From Acidovorax delafieldii (lineage in GTDB: Bacteria; Pseudomonadota; Gammaproteobacteria; Burkholderiales; Burkholderiaceae_C): DNA of 64,000 nucleotides. Position numbers and translations under genes: made by a program. The stretch spans positions 190,919 to 254,918 of the forward strand of contig DFQQ01000044.1 of the NCBI GenBank assembly GCA_002377855.1, given 5' to 3'. Shown piece by piece: positions 52,276 to 61,130 of this stretch; position 1 is the first letter of the stretch, and each line of letters starts with the position of its first letter. The notes beneath the pieces are model-generated. The model was given only the letters and a program-made list of their open reading frames with translations. It did not search any database and was not told where the DNA came from.

Positions 52276-52360
52276 GGGACGGTCTCCAGAAATCGAGGAC
52301 TGCACCACCGGGGTGCGTCGAGGGTGCCGTTTGTACCGCTGCACTTTGTTTCAGCCGATA

Positions 52361-52425
52361 ACCTATTGGTATTAGGCGGCCGACCCTTCATAGAGCGGGC
52401 GCGCACCATACCTAGGGTAATTACC
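52361..52425. promoter_or_regulatory. two related dyads between dctA and sensor kinase
   Basis: Site 1 at 52361-52376 reads ACCTATTGGTATTAGG. Site 2 at 52409-52425 reads TACCTAGGGTAATTACC and contains the perfect palindrome GGTAATTACC (52416-52425). Both share ACCTA then GGTA then TTA. They are placed 48 bp apart in the dctA/kinase promoter gap, so they could be targets of the NarL-type regulator encoded at 56833. Confidence 0.5.
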
Positions 52426-52500
52426 TACCTACCAACGCAGTGCGGCACACTCCAGGCGGCGCAAGTCGCCCTCGCCCTACCTCCGTTTCCGCCCCTCGCC

Positions 52501-55164
52501 ATGCCCACTCCCCGCTTTCACCAGTTCTGGACGCTGCTGATCCTGCTTGCAGGGACGGTAGCCTGCACCCTTGGGGCAGGGCACTGGGCGTGGCAGCGGT
52601 CCTTGCATGACGAAAGCGAGAGCGTGCAGCGCCAACTGGCCCTGTACGGGCAGACGCTGGCGCAGCGCATTGACCGCTACCGCACCCTGCCCGAGGTGCT
52701 GGCGCTCGATGCCCAACTGCAGGACGCCCTGCACCACCCGCTGAGCCCTGCCGAGGTGGCGCAGCTCAACCTCAAGCTGGAACGGGCCAACGGGGCCAGC
52801 CAATCGTCGACGCTGACCCTGCTCAATCGCGAAGGGTTGGCGATTGCCGCCAGCAACTGGCGCTCGACGACCAGCAACGTGGGGCAGGACTACAGCTTTC
52901 GCCCCTACGTGCAGCAAGCGCTGGCACAAGGGCGCGGCAGTTTCTACGGCATCGGCGTGACCACGGGCGAGCCGGGCTACTTTCTCTCGCAGGCCATCCG
53001 CGATGACGGCGGCCACACGCTGGGCCTGGTGGCCATCAAGATCGCGCTGCAGGAGCTCGAGCGCGAGTGGCTGCAGACCCCCGACATCGTGCTGGCCTCG
53101 GACGCACACGGCGTGGTCTTCCTGGCCAGCCAGGACGCATGGCGCTACCGCCTTCTGGAGCCGCTGGACGAGGACGAGCGCCGCGAACTGAACGCCACGC
53201 GGCAGTATTCGGACCAGCCATTGCGCCCCCTGGACCTGCGTGTGGACGACCACATGGACAACGGCGGGCGCCTGGTGCACGTGCAGCATTCCGCCGGCAT
53301 GCCCACCCACGCCGGCCGCGTGCTGTGGCTGACGCAGGCCCTTGCGGGCACCCCATGGAATCTGCACCTGGTGCACCAAACGCACACCAGCGTGGTCGAC
53401 AGCCGCTGGGCAGCGGCAGCGGGCGGGGGCGGATGGCTGGCCCTTTCGTTGCTGGTGCTGTTCGTACGCCAGCGCCAGCGCCTAGCCCGCCTGCGACAGC
53501 GCAGCCGCCAGGAGCTCGAGACCGTGCTGCAACAACACGCGCAGGAGTTGCGTACCGCGCAGGACGGCATCGTTCAGGCGGCCCAGCAGGCCGACACCGG
53601 CCTCTCGCGCAGCCTGGAGCACCTGCCGCAGGGCGTGGTCATCATCGATGCACAGCTCAATCTGGTGGCCTGGAATTCGCGCTACGTGCAGCTGTTCCGC
53701 TATCCGGCGGACCTGATGCAGGTGGGCCGCCCCATTGCCGACCTGCTGCGCCACAACGCACGACGCGGCCTGCTGGGCCCCGGCCCGGTGGAAGAAGCCA
53801 TTGAACGCCGCCTGGCCCACCTGCGCAGCGGCACGCCCCACCTGCACGAAAGCGCCAAGGACGACGGCACAGTGCTGGAGATCCGCGGCAACCCGCTGCC
53901 CGAAGGCGGCTTTGTGACAAGCTACGCCGACATCACCAGCTACAAGAACGCCGCGCGCGAGCTGCGCTCATTGGCTGACGCACTGGAGCAGCGCGTGGCC
54001 GACCGCACCCGCGACCTGGAAGCTGCCCGCCAAGAGGCCGAGCGCGCCAACCGATCCAAAACGCGCTTTGTCGCAGCCGCAGTGCACGACCTGCTGCAGC
54101 CGTTGAACGCGGCGCGCATGTTCACCTCGCTGCTGCGCAGCCACCTGCCCGATGAGGCGGGGAGGCACGCGGCCGACAGCGTGGAAGGCGCGCTGGCTGC
54201 ACAGGACGCCATCCTCAATAGCCTGCTGGACATCTCGCGCATGGAATCGGGCCAGCTCGAAGTCCACATCCACGATGTGGCGCTGGACCCACTGCTGCAG
54301 GTGCTGGGCCACAACTTTGGCGTGCTGGCCGAAAGCCAGGGCCTGAAGCTGCGCTGCGTGCCCACCCGCGCCGTGGTGCGCACCGATGAAAATCTGCTGC
54401 GTCGCATCCTGCAGAACTTTGTCTCCAACGCCATCCGCTACAGCCGGCGCGGGCGCATCGTGGTGGGCTGCCGCCGTGCCGGGGATCACCTGCGCATCGA
54501 GGTGCACGATCAGGGCCCCGGCATTCCCGAGGCGCTGCAGCGCGAGATCTTCGAAGAGTTCCGCCGCCTGGACGAAGGCCGCGCCGACGACCGGGGCGCA
54601 GGCCTGGGCTTGGCCATCGTCGAGCGCCTGGGTCGCTTGCTCGGGCATGAGATCGGCCTGCGCTCGCAACTGGGGCGCGGCAGCGTGTTCTGGGTGTGCG
54701 TGCCGCTGGGCGACCCGGTCGCGGCGCAGCCTGCCGCAACCCCTTCCGCCGCCCAGCCTGCTGCAGACGATGCCCCGCTACAAGGCAGCAGCGCCTGGGT
54801 GATTGAAGACGACGGCCCCACCTGCGCCGCCACCCAGGCCCTGCTGCAGCGCTGGGGCTGCACCGTGCCGCTGGCAGGCGGCGCGCCACAGGCCCTGGAG
54901 CAAGCCCGCCCCGGCCATGCCCCTCAACTGGTGCTGCTGGATGTGCACCTGGGCGCAGGCCACCATGGCCCCGACGTGTACGCCGAGCTGTGTCAGGCCT
55001 GGGGCCAGACCCCCGCCGTGATTCTGGTCACCGCCGAGCGTGACGCCACCTTACGCCGCCAAGCCGCAGAGCGCGGCTGGGGCTTTTTGGCCAAGCCGGT
55101 GCGCGCGCCTGCGCTGCGGGCGTTGGTGAGCCAGACGCTGCTCAGGTTACGGCAGAACAACTGA
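52501..55164 (+). CDS. DctB-like hybrid sensor histidine kinase
   Basis: 887 residues. TM1 at about 9-30, a periplasmic double-PDC sensor (SYSFRPYVQQALAQGRGSFYGIGVTTGEPGYFLS region as in DctB), TM2 near 305-322, a coiled coil, a PAS domain (EHLPQGVVIIDAQLNLVAWN), HisKA with phosphoacceptor His529 in AAAVHDLLQPLNAA, ATPase with NAIRYSRRGRI, DQGPGIP and GAGLGLAIV, and a C-terminal receiver with Asp814 in VLLDVHLGAG. Divergent dctA makes C4-dicarboxylates the likely signal. The partner regulator is probably the NarL-type protein at 56833, now separated from it by another gene. Confidence 0.92.
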   Translation: MPTPRFHQFWTLLILLAGTVACTLGAGHWAWQRSLHDESESVQRQLALYGQTLAQRIDRYRTLPEVLALDAQLQDALHHPLSPAEVAQLNLKLERANGASQSSTLTLLNREGLAIAASNWRSTTSNVGQDYSFRPYVQQALAQGRGSFYGIGVTTGEPGYFLSQAIRDDGGHTLGLVAIKIALQELEREWLQTPDIVLASDAHGVVFLASQDAWRYRLLEPLDEDERRELNATRQYSDQPLRPLDLRVDDHMDNGGRLVHVQHSAGMPTHAGRVLWLTQALAGTPWNLHLVHQTHTSVVDSRWAAAAGGGGWLALSLLVLFVRQRQRLARLRQRSRQELETVLQQHAQELRTAQDGIVQAAQQADTGLSRSLEHLPQGVVIIDAQLNLVAWNSRYVQLFRYPADLMQVGRPIADLLRHNARRGLLGPGPVEEAIERRLAHLRSGTPHLHESAKDDGTVLEIRGNPLPEGGFVTSYADITSYKNAARELRSLADALEQRVADRTRDLEAARQEAERANRSKTRFVAAAVHDLLQPLNAARMFTSLLRSHLPDEAGRHAADSVEGALAAQDAILNSLLDISRMESGQLEVHIHDVALDPLLQVLGHNFGVLAESQGLKLRCVPTRAVVRTDENLLRRILQNFVSNAIRYSRRGRIVVGCRRAGDHLRIEVHDQGPGIPEALQREIFEEFRRLDEGRADDRGAGLGLAIVERLGRLLGHEIGLRSQLGRGSVFWVCVPLGDPVAAQPAATPSAAQPAADDAPLQGSSAWVIEDDGPTCAATQALLQRWGCTVPLAGGAPQALEQARPGHAPQLVLLDVHLGAGHHGPDVYAELCQAWGQTPAVILVTAERDATLRRQAAERGWGFLAKPVRAPALRALVSQTLLRLRQNN

Positions 55165-55166
55165 TT

Positions 55167-55216
55167 GCTCTTATTTTGATAGCTGCCCGCGCTTTATAGA
55201 TAAGCGCCACATGCCT
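55167..55216 (+). repeat. dispersed palindromic repeat at the 3' flank of the PIN/MazG gene
   Basis: TTATTTTGATAGCTGCCCGC, then GCTTTATAGATAAGCGCCAC and a CCTATTT tail. It fills the gap between the ends of the kinase gene and the PIN/MazG gene and may double as a terminator stem for both. Confidence 0.75.
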
Positions 55217-56753
55217 ATTTGCTGCTGAAGTATGCGATCCCCTGGCCATCCGATGCGGCAACCACGTCCTTGCGTGCCTCCAGTAGGCGGAGTACGCGCT
55301 GCGCCATGGCCGCGGGGTCTTCGGCCCGTGCGGCGTGGCTTTGGATGTGCTTGAGCAAGCCCGAGCGTTGCCGAGGCTTGTTCGTGGTCATTTTCTGCAG
55401 GCTGGCCAACACCGCCCGCGCCACCTGGGCTGCGTTGGGTGGCGGCGCAAGTTTGGCAGGGGTCTTGCCAGCGGTGGGGACGGGCGGCTTGGGCCGATCG
55501 GAAACGGCGGGTTTCTTCACCGCCGGCTGTTGCGGGGGCGCTTTGGGCGCAGATGCTCTCTGTGCAGGTGCGGCCTTTGAAGTCACAGCCTTTGAAGGAG
55601 CCGCCTTCAGAGCCGCCTTGAGAGCCGACGTTTTCACCACAGACGGTGCAGCAGCCACGGGCGGGAAGGACACCGCCTCGCCCTTGACCACCACCCGCTT
55701 TCGCGCCTGCAACTGGGCCAAAGCGTGCAACGTGCGCGCTGACCGGGCGCTGGGCTCGCCCAGCCAGTTTTGCAACAGAACCAGCAGGGCATCCTTTTGC
55801 GCTGGACGGAGCGAGGCAGACAGCCCGTCCAGTTGAGCAAGCAGTTGCTGCATGTCTGCCCGCGTGGCCTGGGGGCGGGCGGGGCGCGCTTGCGCAGGCG
55901 TGGCTTTCTTCGCCGCCGTCTTTTGCGGGATCTGGATCGCGGTCTTTTGCACGGGCTTCTCCACGGCAAGAGGGCCTGGCGCGGGCCCTGCCGGGGCTGG
56001 GTCTGCAGCTGGCGGAGGTGCTCTGCGGAATTCGCGCCGCTGCGCAGCAAACCCCAGCTCCCTCGCATGCGCGAGCATGGATTCATAACCCTGATCGTTG
56101 GAGATGACCCAAAACGCGCCGTCCGGCTGGCGGGCGGAGATATACCCCACGTAATAAGCCAACTGAAAATCCAGGGCGTTCCTGCCTGTGCCGGATCTCG
56201 GCACCGGCGTCACCTGCGCTGGCCCGTAGGCCAGTTGGTGCCCAGCAGCGTCCACTTTCTGATGCGGGCCATGGAACAACCACACGTCCGTGCCCTGCGG
56301 CACCAAGGCTTGGAGTTCGTCGCCCTTGGGCTGCACGTTTTCCCAATCAACGAGCAGATGCACTCTGGGGGCTGCGGGCAGGGTGGGGGCGACGGCTCCC
56401 TCGCCGGGGCGATCGGGCACAGGGGGCTCCAGCTGCGGGTGCTTGGGAGGGTACTTGTGCGCGTTCTCACGCAACTTCTGCTCCACGGCCTCTTGCACGT
56501 CCACACCCGTGTGGTCTGCCAGCTGCAGCAGGCCAAGCAGCACGCCGGCGATCCCGTCGGCCACGCGCTCCTTGCTGGCGGGGTCGCGCACCACCCCACG
56601 TGACTCGGTCAATGTCGTCCACTGGAACATCTCCAGCAGCCCCGCCGCCTCCACCGTCAGCGCCATCGCCAAGTTCTTGGGCGTATGGCGCGACTGCCAA
56701 TCACGGGCAGCGGCAAAACTGCGCAGTCTGGCCTGCAACGCTGTGTAATCCAT
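55215..56753 (-). CDS. MazG/dCTPase-like domain fused to PIN/NYN-like nuclease and two helical modules
   Basis: 512 residues, an unusual architecture. Residues 4-101 look like an all-alpha dCTP pyrophosphatase (RS21-C6/MazG type): ARDWQSRHTPKNLAMALTVEAAGLLEMFQW and LLQLADHTGVDVQEAVEQKLRENAHKYP. Expected metal ligands are partly lost: the E-x-x-E pair reads E35-A-A-G38, and the later E-E-x-x-D reads D-G-I-A-G70. Residues 130-242 are a PIN/NYN-like nuclease with Asp136 (LLVDWENVQ), Asp195 (NALDFQLAYYVGY) and Asp220 (VISNDQGYESM). Two Ala/Pro/Lys linkers separate two similar modules, 301-364 and 441-510, each ending in a beta-hairpin-like tail (RKRVVVKGEAVSF; RKDVVAASDGQGIAYF). Start at 56753 is the ATG after a Comamonad repeat. 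Function unknown; RNA cleavage guided by a nucleotide-sensing domain is one guess. Confidence 0.82.
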   Translation of the reverse strand: MDYTALQARLRSFAAARDWQSRHTPKNLAMALTVEAAGLLEMFQWTTLTESRGVVRDPASKERVADGIAGVLLGLLQLADHTGVDVQEAVEQKLRENAHKYPPKHPQLEPPVPDRPGEGAVAPTLPAAPRVHLLVDWENVQPKGDELQALVPQGTDVWLFHGPHQKVDAAGHQLAYGPAQVTPVPRSGTGRNALDFQLAYYVGYISARQPDGAFWVISNDQGYESMLAHARELGFAAQRREFRRAPPPAADPAPAGPAPGPLAVEKPVQKTAIQIPQKTAAKKATPAQARPARPQATRADMQQLLAQLDGLSASLRPAQKDALLVLLQNWLGEPSARSARTLHALAQLQARKRVVVKGEAVSFPPVAAAPSVVKTSALKAALKAAPSKAVTSKAAPAQRASAPKAPPQQPAVKKPAVSDRPKPPVPTAGKTPAKLAPPPNAAQVARAVLASLQKMTTNKPRQRSGLLKHIQSHAARAEDPAAMAQRVLRLLEARKDVVAASDGQGIAYFSSK

Positions 56754-56769
56754 CCCTCGCCTCACTACA

Positions 56770-56817
56770 TTTTTTATAGCACTTAGCGCTTATCTGCTCT
56801 GCGCCAGAGTCCCATTT
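56770..56817 (+). repeat. dispersed palindromic repeat at the 5' flank of the PIN/MazG gene
   Basis: TTTTTTATAGCACTTAGCGC, then TTATCTGCTCTGCGCC and AGAGTCCCATTT. Same orientation as the copy at 55167, so the gene lies between two direct copies. Confidence 0.65.
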
Positions 56818-56832
56818 CGCTCGAACCGCCAT

Positions 56833-57477
56833 TCAGTCTGGCTCCATTGCGTCCGCCTCCAGGCTCTTGACGAGCACCGCCGCCTGCGTGCGGCTATAGC
56901 ACTCCAGCTTTTTCAGGATGGCCGTGACATGCACCTTGACGGTGTTCTCGGCCAGGCCCAGCTCGGCCGCAATCTGCTTGTTGAGCAGCCCGTCGGCCAG
57001 GCACAGCAACACGCGGAACTGCTGCGGCGTGAGCTGCGCGAGGCGGGCGGCCAGTTCGGCATCGGCCTCGGAGCGCTCGGCCGCCATGGGAGGGAACCAG
57101 CTGCCGCCGTCCAGAACGGCCTCAATGGCCTCGCCCATCGCCTCTGCGGGCGCGGACTTGGGGATGAAGCCCGCCGCACCAAATTGCTGCGCACGGCGGA
57201 TCACGCGCGGGTGGTCGTTGGACGAGATGATGACCACGGGCACCTCCGGGTACTCGCCGCGTACATGCAGCAGGGCCGAAAAGCCCCTGGCGCCGGGCAT
57301 GCTCAGATCCAGCAGCACCAGCTCGACCTCGGGATGCTCTTGCAGCGCCTGCCCCAGCGTGGCGGCGCTTGCGGCCTCCAGCGTACGGAATTGCGGAAAC
57401 CGCTCGCGCAGCACGTGCAGCACGGCGGCGCGAAACAGAGGGTGGTCGTCGGCGACGAGGAGCGTGGGCTCGGTCAT
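56833..57477 (-). CDS. NarL/FixJ-type response regulator
   Basis: 214 residues. Receiver domain with acidic pocket ADDHPLF and phosphoacceptor Asp57 in LVLLDLSMPG, then Thr/Ser and Lys positions in VVIISSNDHP and GFIPKSAP. LuxR-type HTH from about 148: LTPQQFRVLLCLADGLLNKQIAAELGLAENTVKVHVTAILKKL. Likely partner of the DctB-like kinase 1.7 kb away on the opposite strand. Probable targets are dctA and the dyads at 52361-52425. Confidence 0.94.
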   Translation of the reverse strand: MTEPTLLVADDHPLFRAAVLHVLRERFPQFRTLEAASAATLGQALQEHPEVELVLLDLSMPGARGFSALLHVRGEYPEVPVVIISSNDHPRVIRRAQQFGAAGFIPKSAPAEAMGEAIEAVLDGGSWFPPMAAERSEADAELAARLAQLTPQQFRVLLCLADGLLNKQIAAELGLAENTVKVHVTAILKKLECYSRTQAAVLVKSLEADAMEPD

Positions 57478-57525
57478 GGCCTCAGTCTGCCACGGTGTGC
57501 GCTGCCTGGGGAGGGTGTGGGCGCA

Positions 57526-58449
57526 TCATCGCCCCTGCCAAAACGCGGGCCTTGCGTATTGCTGCTTGAGGTGATCAATCCACAGCCGCACGCGCAGCGG
57601 CATGTGCTTGCGCTGCGGAAACACCACGTAGATGCCATTGGGTGGCGCGGCAAAGTCGGCCAGCACCTCCACCAGGCGGCCCGCGGCGATCTCGGCCTCC
57701 ACCTCCCAGGTGCTGCGCCAGGCAATGCCGTAGCCCGACAGACACCAGTCGTGCAGCACTTGGCCATCCGAGCAATCGAGTGGCCCCCCAGGCTTGAGGT
57801 AGACCACCTCGGTGCCGCCGCCCTCGGTGGGCATGCGAAACGCCCAGCCCCGGATCTGCGACGCCTCGCTGGAGAGAGTAAGGCAGTCAAACTGCAGCAG
57901 CTCGCTGGGCTGGCGCGGCGTGCCGTGGCGGTTGAGGTAAGCGGGCGTGGCCACGCACAGGCGGCGGTTGTCGGCAATGCGCACGCTGACCAAGGACGAA
58001 TCGGGCAAATCCCCCACGCGCACGGCGCAGTCGTAGCCTTCGCCCGCCAGGTCCACCACGCGGTCGCTGAGGTTCAGGGAGATGGTCACATCGGGGTGCA
58101 GTTCACGAAAGCGCGGCACCAGCGGCGCCACATGGCGGCGGCCAAAGCCTGCGGGGGCGGTGATGCGCAAATGCCCCGTCGCCTTGACGCCGCCCTCTGA
58201 CACACTGGCCTCGGCATTCGCCACGTCAGACAGGACGCGCTGGCAATCCTCCAAAAAGGCGCTGCCTTCGTGCGTGAGGCTGATGCGCCGGGTGGTGCGC
58301 ACCAGCAGCTTGACGCCCAGGTGGGCTTCCAGAGCGTCCAGCCTGCGGCCCATGATGGCCGGGGCCACGCCTTCGGCCTTGGCAGCGGCCGTGAGGCTGC
58401 CGCGCGTCGCCACGGATACGAACGATTCAAACGCTTTGAGTTTGTCCAT
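57526..58449 (-). CDS. LysR-family transcriptional regulator
   Basis: 307 residues. N-terminal winged HTH (MDKLKAFESFVSVATRGSLTAAAKAEGVAPAIMGRRLDALEAHLGVKLLVRTTRRISLT), then a LysR substrate domain starting GHLRITAPAGFGRRHVAPLV. The co-inducer is unknown. It is divergent from malate synthase G with 153 bp between, the usual arrangement for a LysR regulator and its target. Confidence 0.95.
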   Translation of the reverse strand: MDKLKAFESFVSVATRGSLTAAAKAEGVAPAIMGRRLDALEAHLGVKLLVRTTRRISLTHEGSAFLEDCQRVLSDVANAEASVSEGGVKATGHLRITAPAGFGRRHVAPLVPRFRELHPDVTISLNLSDRVVDLAGEGYDCAVRVGDLPDSSLVSVRIADNRRLCVATPAYLNRHGTPRQPSELLQFDCLTLSSEASQIRGWAFRMPTEGGGTEVVYLKPGGPLDCSDGQVLHDWCLSGYGIAWRSTWEVEAEIAAGRLVEVLADFAAPPNGIYVVFPQRKHMPLRVRLWIDHLKQQYARPAFWQGR

Positions 58450-58602
58450 GCCCTCACTTTTGCATAAAAGTCATTGGTTTTGAGATTTTCTTCGTCTTTA
58501 TATCTTCAAACATTTGCAATACAGTGGCCTACAAGCTAACCACTGGCATCTTTGCCACAAGCCAGCAAACCCGTTTTTCAACCATTGTTCAAGGCACCCT
58601 CC
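58450..58602. promoter_or_regulatory. divergent promoter region of LysR gene and glcB
   Basis: A+T-rich (for example TTTGCATAAAAGTC at about 58458 and CTTTATATCTTCAAACATTTGCAATAC at about 58494-58520, in two parts). It contains the near-palindrome ATTTGCAAT. Consistent with LysR binding, but I cannot point to one certain T-N11-A site. Confidence 0.45.
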
Positions 58603-60810
58603 ATGACCGACCGCACCACCGTCCACGGCCTGCAAGTGGCTACTTCCCTGTTCCGCTTTGTCGAAGACAAGGTGCTGCCCGGCACGGGCGTGGACAGCTC
58701 CGCCTTCTGGAAGGGCTTTGACGCCATCGTGGCCGACCTGGCCCCGCGCAACATCGCCCTGCTGGCCGAGCGCGACCGCCTGCAGACCGAGCTGGACACC
58801 TGGCACAAGGCCAACCCCGGCCCCATCCAGAACATGGTGGCCTACCGCAGCTTTCTGGAAAAGATCGGCTACCTGGTGCCCCAGCCCGCCGAGGTGAAGG
58901 CCACCACCGCCAACGTGGACGACGAACTGGCCACGCAGGCCGGCCCGCAGCTGGTAGTGCCCATCCTGAACGCCCGCTACGCGCTGAACGCCGCCAACGC
59001 CCGCTGGGGCAGCCTGTACGACGCGCTGTACGGCACGGATGCCATCCCCGAAACCGACGGTGCCGAAAAGGGCAAGGGGTACAACCCTGTGCGCGGCGCC
59101 AAGGTGATCGCGTTTGCGCGCCAGGTGCTGGATGACACCGCTCCGCTGGCCACCGGCTCACACAAGGATTCGACGGGCTACAAGGTGGAAGGCGGCCAGC
59201 TGGTGGTGACCCTTGCCAACGGCAGCACCACAGGCCTGAAGGACCCATCGCAGTTCAAGGGCTACCAGGGCAACGCCGCCGCGCCCTCGTCGGTGCTGCT
59301 GCAGCACAACGGCCTGCACCTGGATATCCAGATCGACCGCAGCACGCCCATTGGCCAGTCCGACGCTGCGGGCGTGAGCGACCTGGTGCTGGAAGCCGCA
59401 CTGTCCACCATCCTCGACCTGGAAGACTCGGTGGCCGCAGTGGACGCCGAAGACAAGGTGCTGGGCTACAGCAACTGGCTGGGCATCATCCAGGCCACGC
59501 TGACCGAGCAGGTCACCAAGGGTGGCAAGACCTTCACCCGCGGCCTGAACGCAGACCGCGTCTACACGGCACCGCAAGGCGGCGAAGTGCGCCTGCACGG
59601 CCGCTCGCTGATGTTCCTGCGCAATGTCGGCCACCTGATGACCAACCCGGCCATCCTATGGACCGACGCGCAAGGTGCGGAGCGCGAAATTCCCGAAGGC
59701 ATCCTGGATGCGGTGGTCACCACCACCATCGCCTTGCACGACCTGCAGGGCCACGGCAAGGACGGTATCCGCAACTCGCGCAAGGGCAGCGTCTACATCG
59801 TCAAGCCCAAGATGCACGGCCCCGCCGAAGTGGGCTTTGCTGCCGAGCTGTTCGGCCGCGTGGAAAAGCTGCTGGGCCTGCCCGACAGCACCGTCAAGCT
59901 GGGCATCATGGACGAAGAGCGCCGCACGTCTGTCAACCTCAAGGCCTGCATTGCCGCCGCATCGAGCCGTGTGGCCTTCATCAACACCGGCTTTCTGGAC
60001 CGCACCGGCGACGAGATGCACACCGCCATGCACGCCGGCCCCATGGTGCGCAAGGGCGACATGAAGACCAGCGCCTGGATCCAGGCCTATGAGAAGAACA
60101 ACGTGCTGGTGGGCCTCTCCTGCGGCCTGCGCGGCAAGGCGCAGATCGGCAAGGGCATGTGGGCCATGCCCGACCTGATGGCCGAAATGCTCAAGCAGAA
60201 GATCGGCCACCCCAAGGCGGGCGCCAACACTGCCTGGGTGCCCAGCCCCACGGGCGCCACGCTGCACGCCCTGCACTACCACCAGGTGAAGGTGAGCGAC
60301 ATCCAGGTCGAGCTGGAAAAGACCGACGTGAACGCCGAGCGCGACAACCTGCTGACCGGCCTGCTCACCGTGCCCGTGGCCGCCGCTCCGAACTGGAGCG
60401 ACGCTGAAAAGCAGCAGGAGCTGGACAACAACGCCCAGGGCATCCTCGGCTACGTGGTGCGCTGGGTGGACCAGGGCGTGGGCTGCTCCAAGGTGCCAGA
60501 CATCAACGACGTGGGCCTGATGGAAGACCGCGCCACGCTGCGCATCAGCAGCCAGCACATGGCCAACTGGCTGCACCACGGCGTGGTGACCGAAGCCCAG
60601 GTGCGCGAAACCTTCGAGCGCATGGCCGCCAAGGTGGACAAGCAGAACGAAGGCGATGCCCTCTACAAGCCCATGGCTGGCCATTTCGACACCAGCATGG
60701 CTTACCAGGCCGCCTGCGACCTGGTCTTCAAGGGCCTGGAGCAACCCAGCGGCTACACCGAGCCGCTGCTGCACGCTTGGCGTCTGCAGTTGAAGGCTTC
60801 TCAGCACTAA
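58603..60810 (+). CDS. glcB: malate synthase G
   Basis: Condenses glyoxylate with acetyl-CoA to malate, for growth on acetate, glycolate or fatty acids. 735 residues, the long monomeric G isoform. Motifs: HIQIDRSTPIG-like DIQIDRSTPIGQSD, catalytic region EDSVAAVDAEDK, GRSLMFLRNVGHLMTNPAI, KMHGPAEVGFAAELF, and GIMDEERRTSVNLKACIAAA with the acetyl-CoA site. ATG at 58603 begins MTDRTTVHGLQVA. Followed by an intrinsic terminator. Confidence 0.97.
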   Translation: MTDRTTVHGLQVATSLFRFVEDKVLPGTGVDSSAFWKGFDAIVADLAPRNIALLAERDRLQTELDTWHKANPGPIQNMVAYRSFLEKIGYLVPQPAEVKATTANVDDELATQAGPQLVVPILNARYALNAANARWGSLYDALYGTDAIPETDGAEKGKGYNPVRGAKVIAFARQVLDDTAPLATGSHKDSTGYKVEGGQLVVTLANGSTTGLKDPSQFKGYQGNAAAPSSVLLQHNGLHLDIQIDRSTPIGQSDAAGVSDLVLEAALSTILDLEDSVAAVDAEDKVLGYSNWLGIIQATLTEQVTKGGKTFTRGLNADRVYTAPQGGEVRLHGRSLMFLRNVGHLMTNPAILWTDAQGAEREIPEGILDAVVTTTIALHDLQGHGKDGIRNSRKGSVYIVKPKMHGPAEVGFAAELFGRVEKLLGLPDSTVKLGIMDEERRTSVNLKACIAAASSRVAFINTGFLDRTGDEMHTAMHAGPMVRKGDMKTSAWIQAYEKNNVLVGLSCGLRGKAQIGKGMWAMPDLMAEMLKQKIGHPKAGANTAWVPSPTGATLHALHYHQVKVSDIQVELEKTDVNAERDNLLTGLLTVPVAAAPNWSDAEKQQELDNNAQGILGYVVRWVDQGVGCSKVPDINDVGLMEDRATLRISSQHMANWLHHGVVTEAQVRETFERMAAKVDKQNEGDALYKPMAGHFDTSMAYQAACDLVFKGLEQPSGYTEPLLHAWRLQLKASQH

Positions 60811-60828
60811 GCGGCACGCTACAAAAAT

Positions 60829-60872
60829 AAGAGCTTGTCGCGCCCGTTTCTCGGGCGCTGCAAGCTCTTTTT
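60829..60872 (+). terminator. intrinsic terminator of glcB
   Basis: AAGAGCTTG-TC-GCGCCCG, loop TTTCT, CGGGCGC-TG-CAAGCTCTT, then TTT. Nested 9- and 7-bp stems with a symmetric 2-nt internal loop. The flanking ACAAAAATAAGAGCTTG recalls the dispersed repeat family and may be a variant copy serving as terminator. Confidence 0.85.
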
Positions 60873-60946
60873 GCTTGGAAGTCGGTGCCAGGAGCAGCGC
60901 TGCCCCCCCTCTTTCGATGGTGCCCGGGAAATCTTGGGGGCAGCCC

Positions 60947-60982
60947 CTGTGCAAACTGTGCAACCTGTGCAACCTCGGCAAG
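60947..60982. repeat. 9-bp tandem repeats (four imperfect copies)
   Basis: CTGTGCAA-A, CTGTGCAA-C, CTGTGCAA-C, CTCGGCAA at a 9-bp period. They lie in the 320-bp gap between glcB and the CWC protein gene. No gene is seen in the rest of the gap. Confidence 0.6.
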
Positions 60983-61130
60983 TGTGCTGGTCGCTTGTGC
61001 TCCAGCCCGGCGCGGCCTCCACATCGCGCATCTGTGCGCCACCGGCTTGCCAAAGCGCACTGCGGCGATACCCGCTTTTCAAGGGATGAGGGCCCTACAC
61101 TGGGGCCTCTTTTAGCCCAGGCTGCATCCA

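Noticed and set aside
52314..52329. Sigma-54 promoter for dctA
   Set aside because: Has GG-N10-GC spacing but lacks the TTGC part of the -12 element and no NtrC-type activator is nearby; kept only as a passing note.
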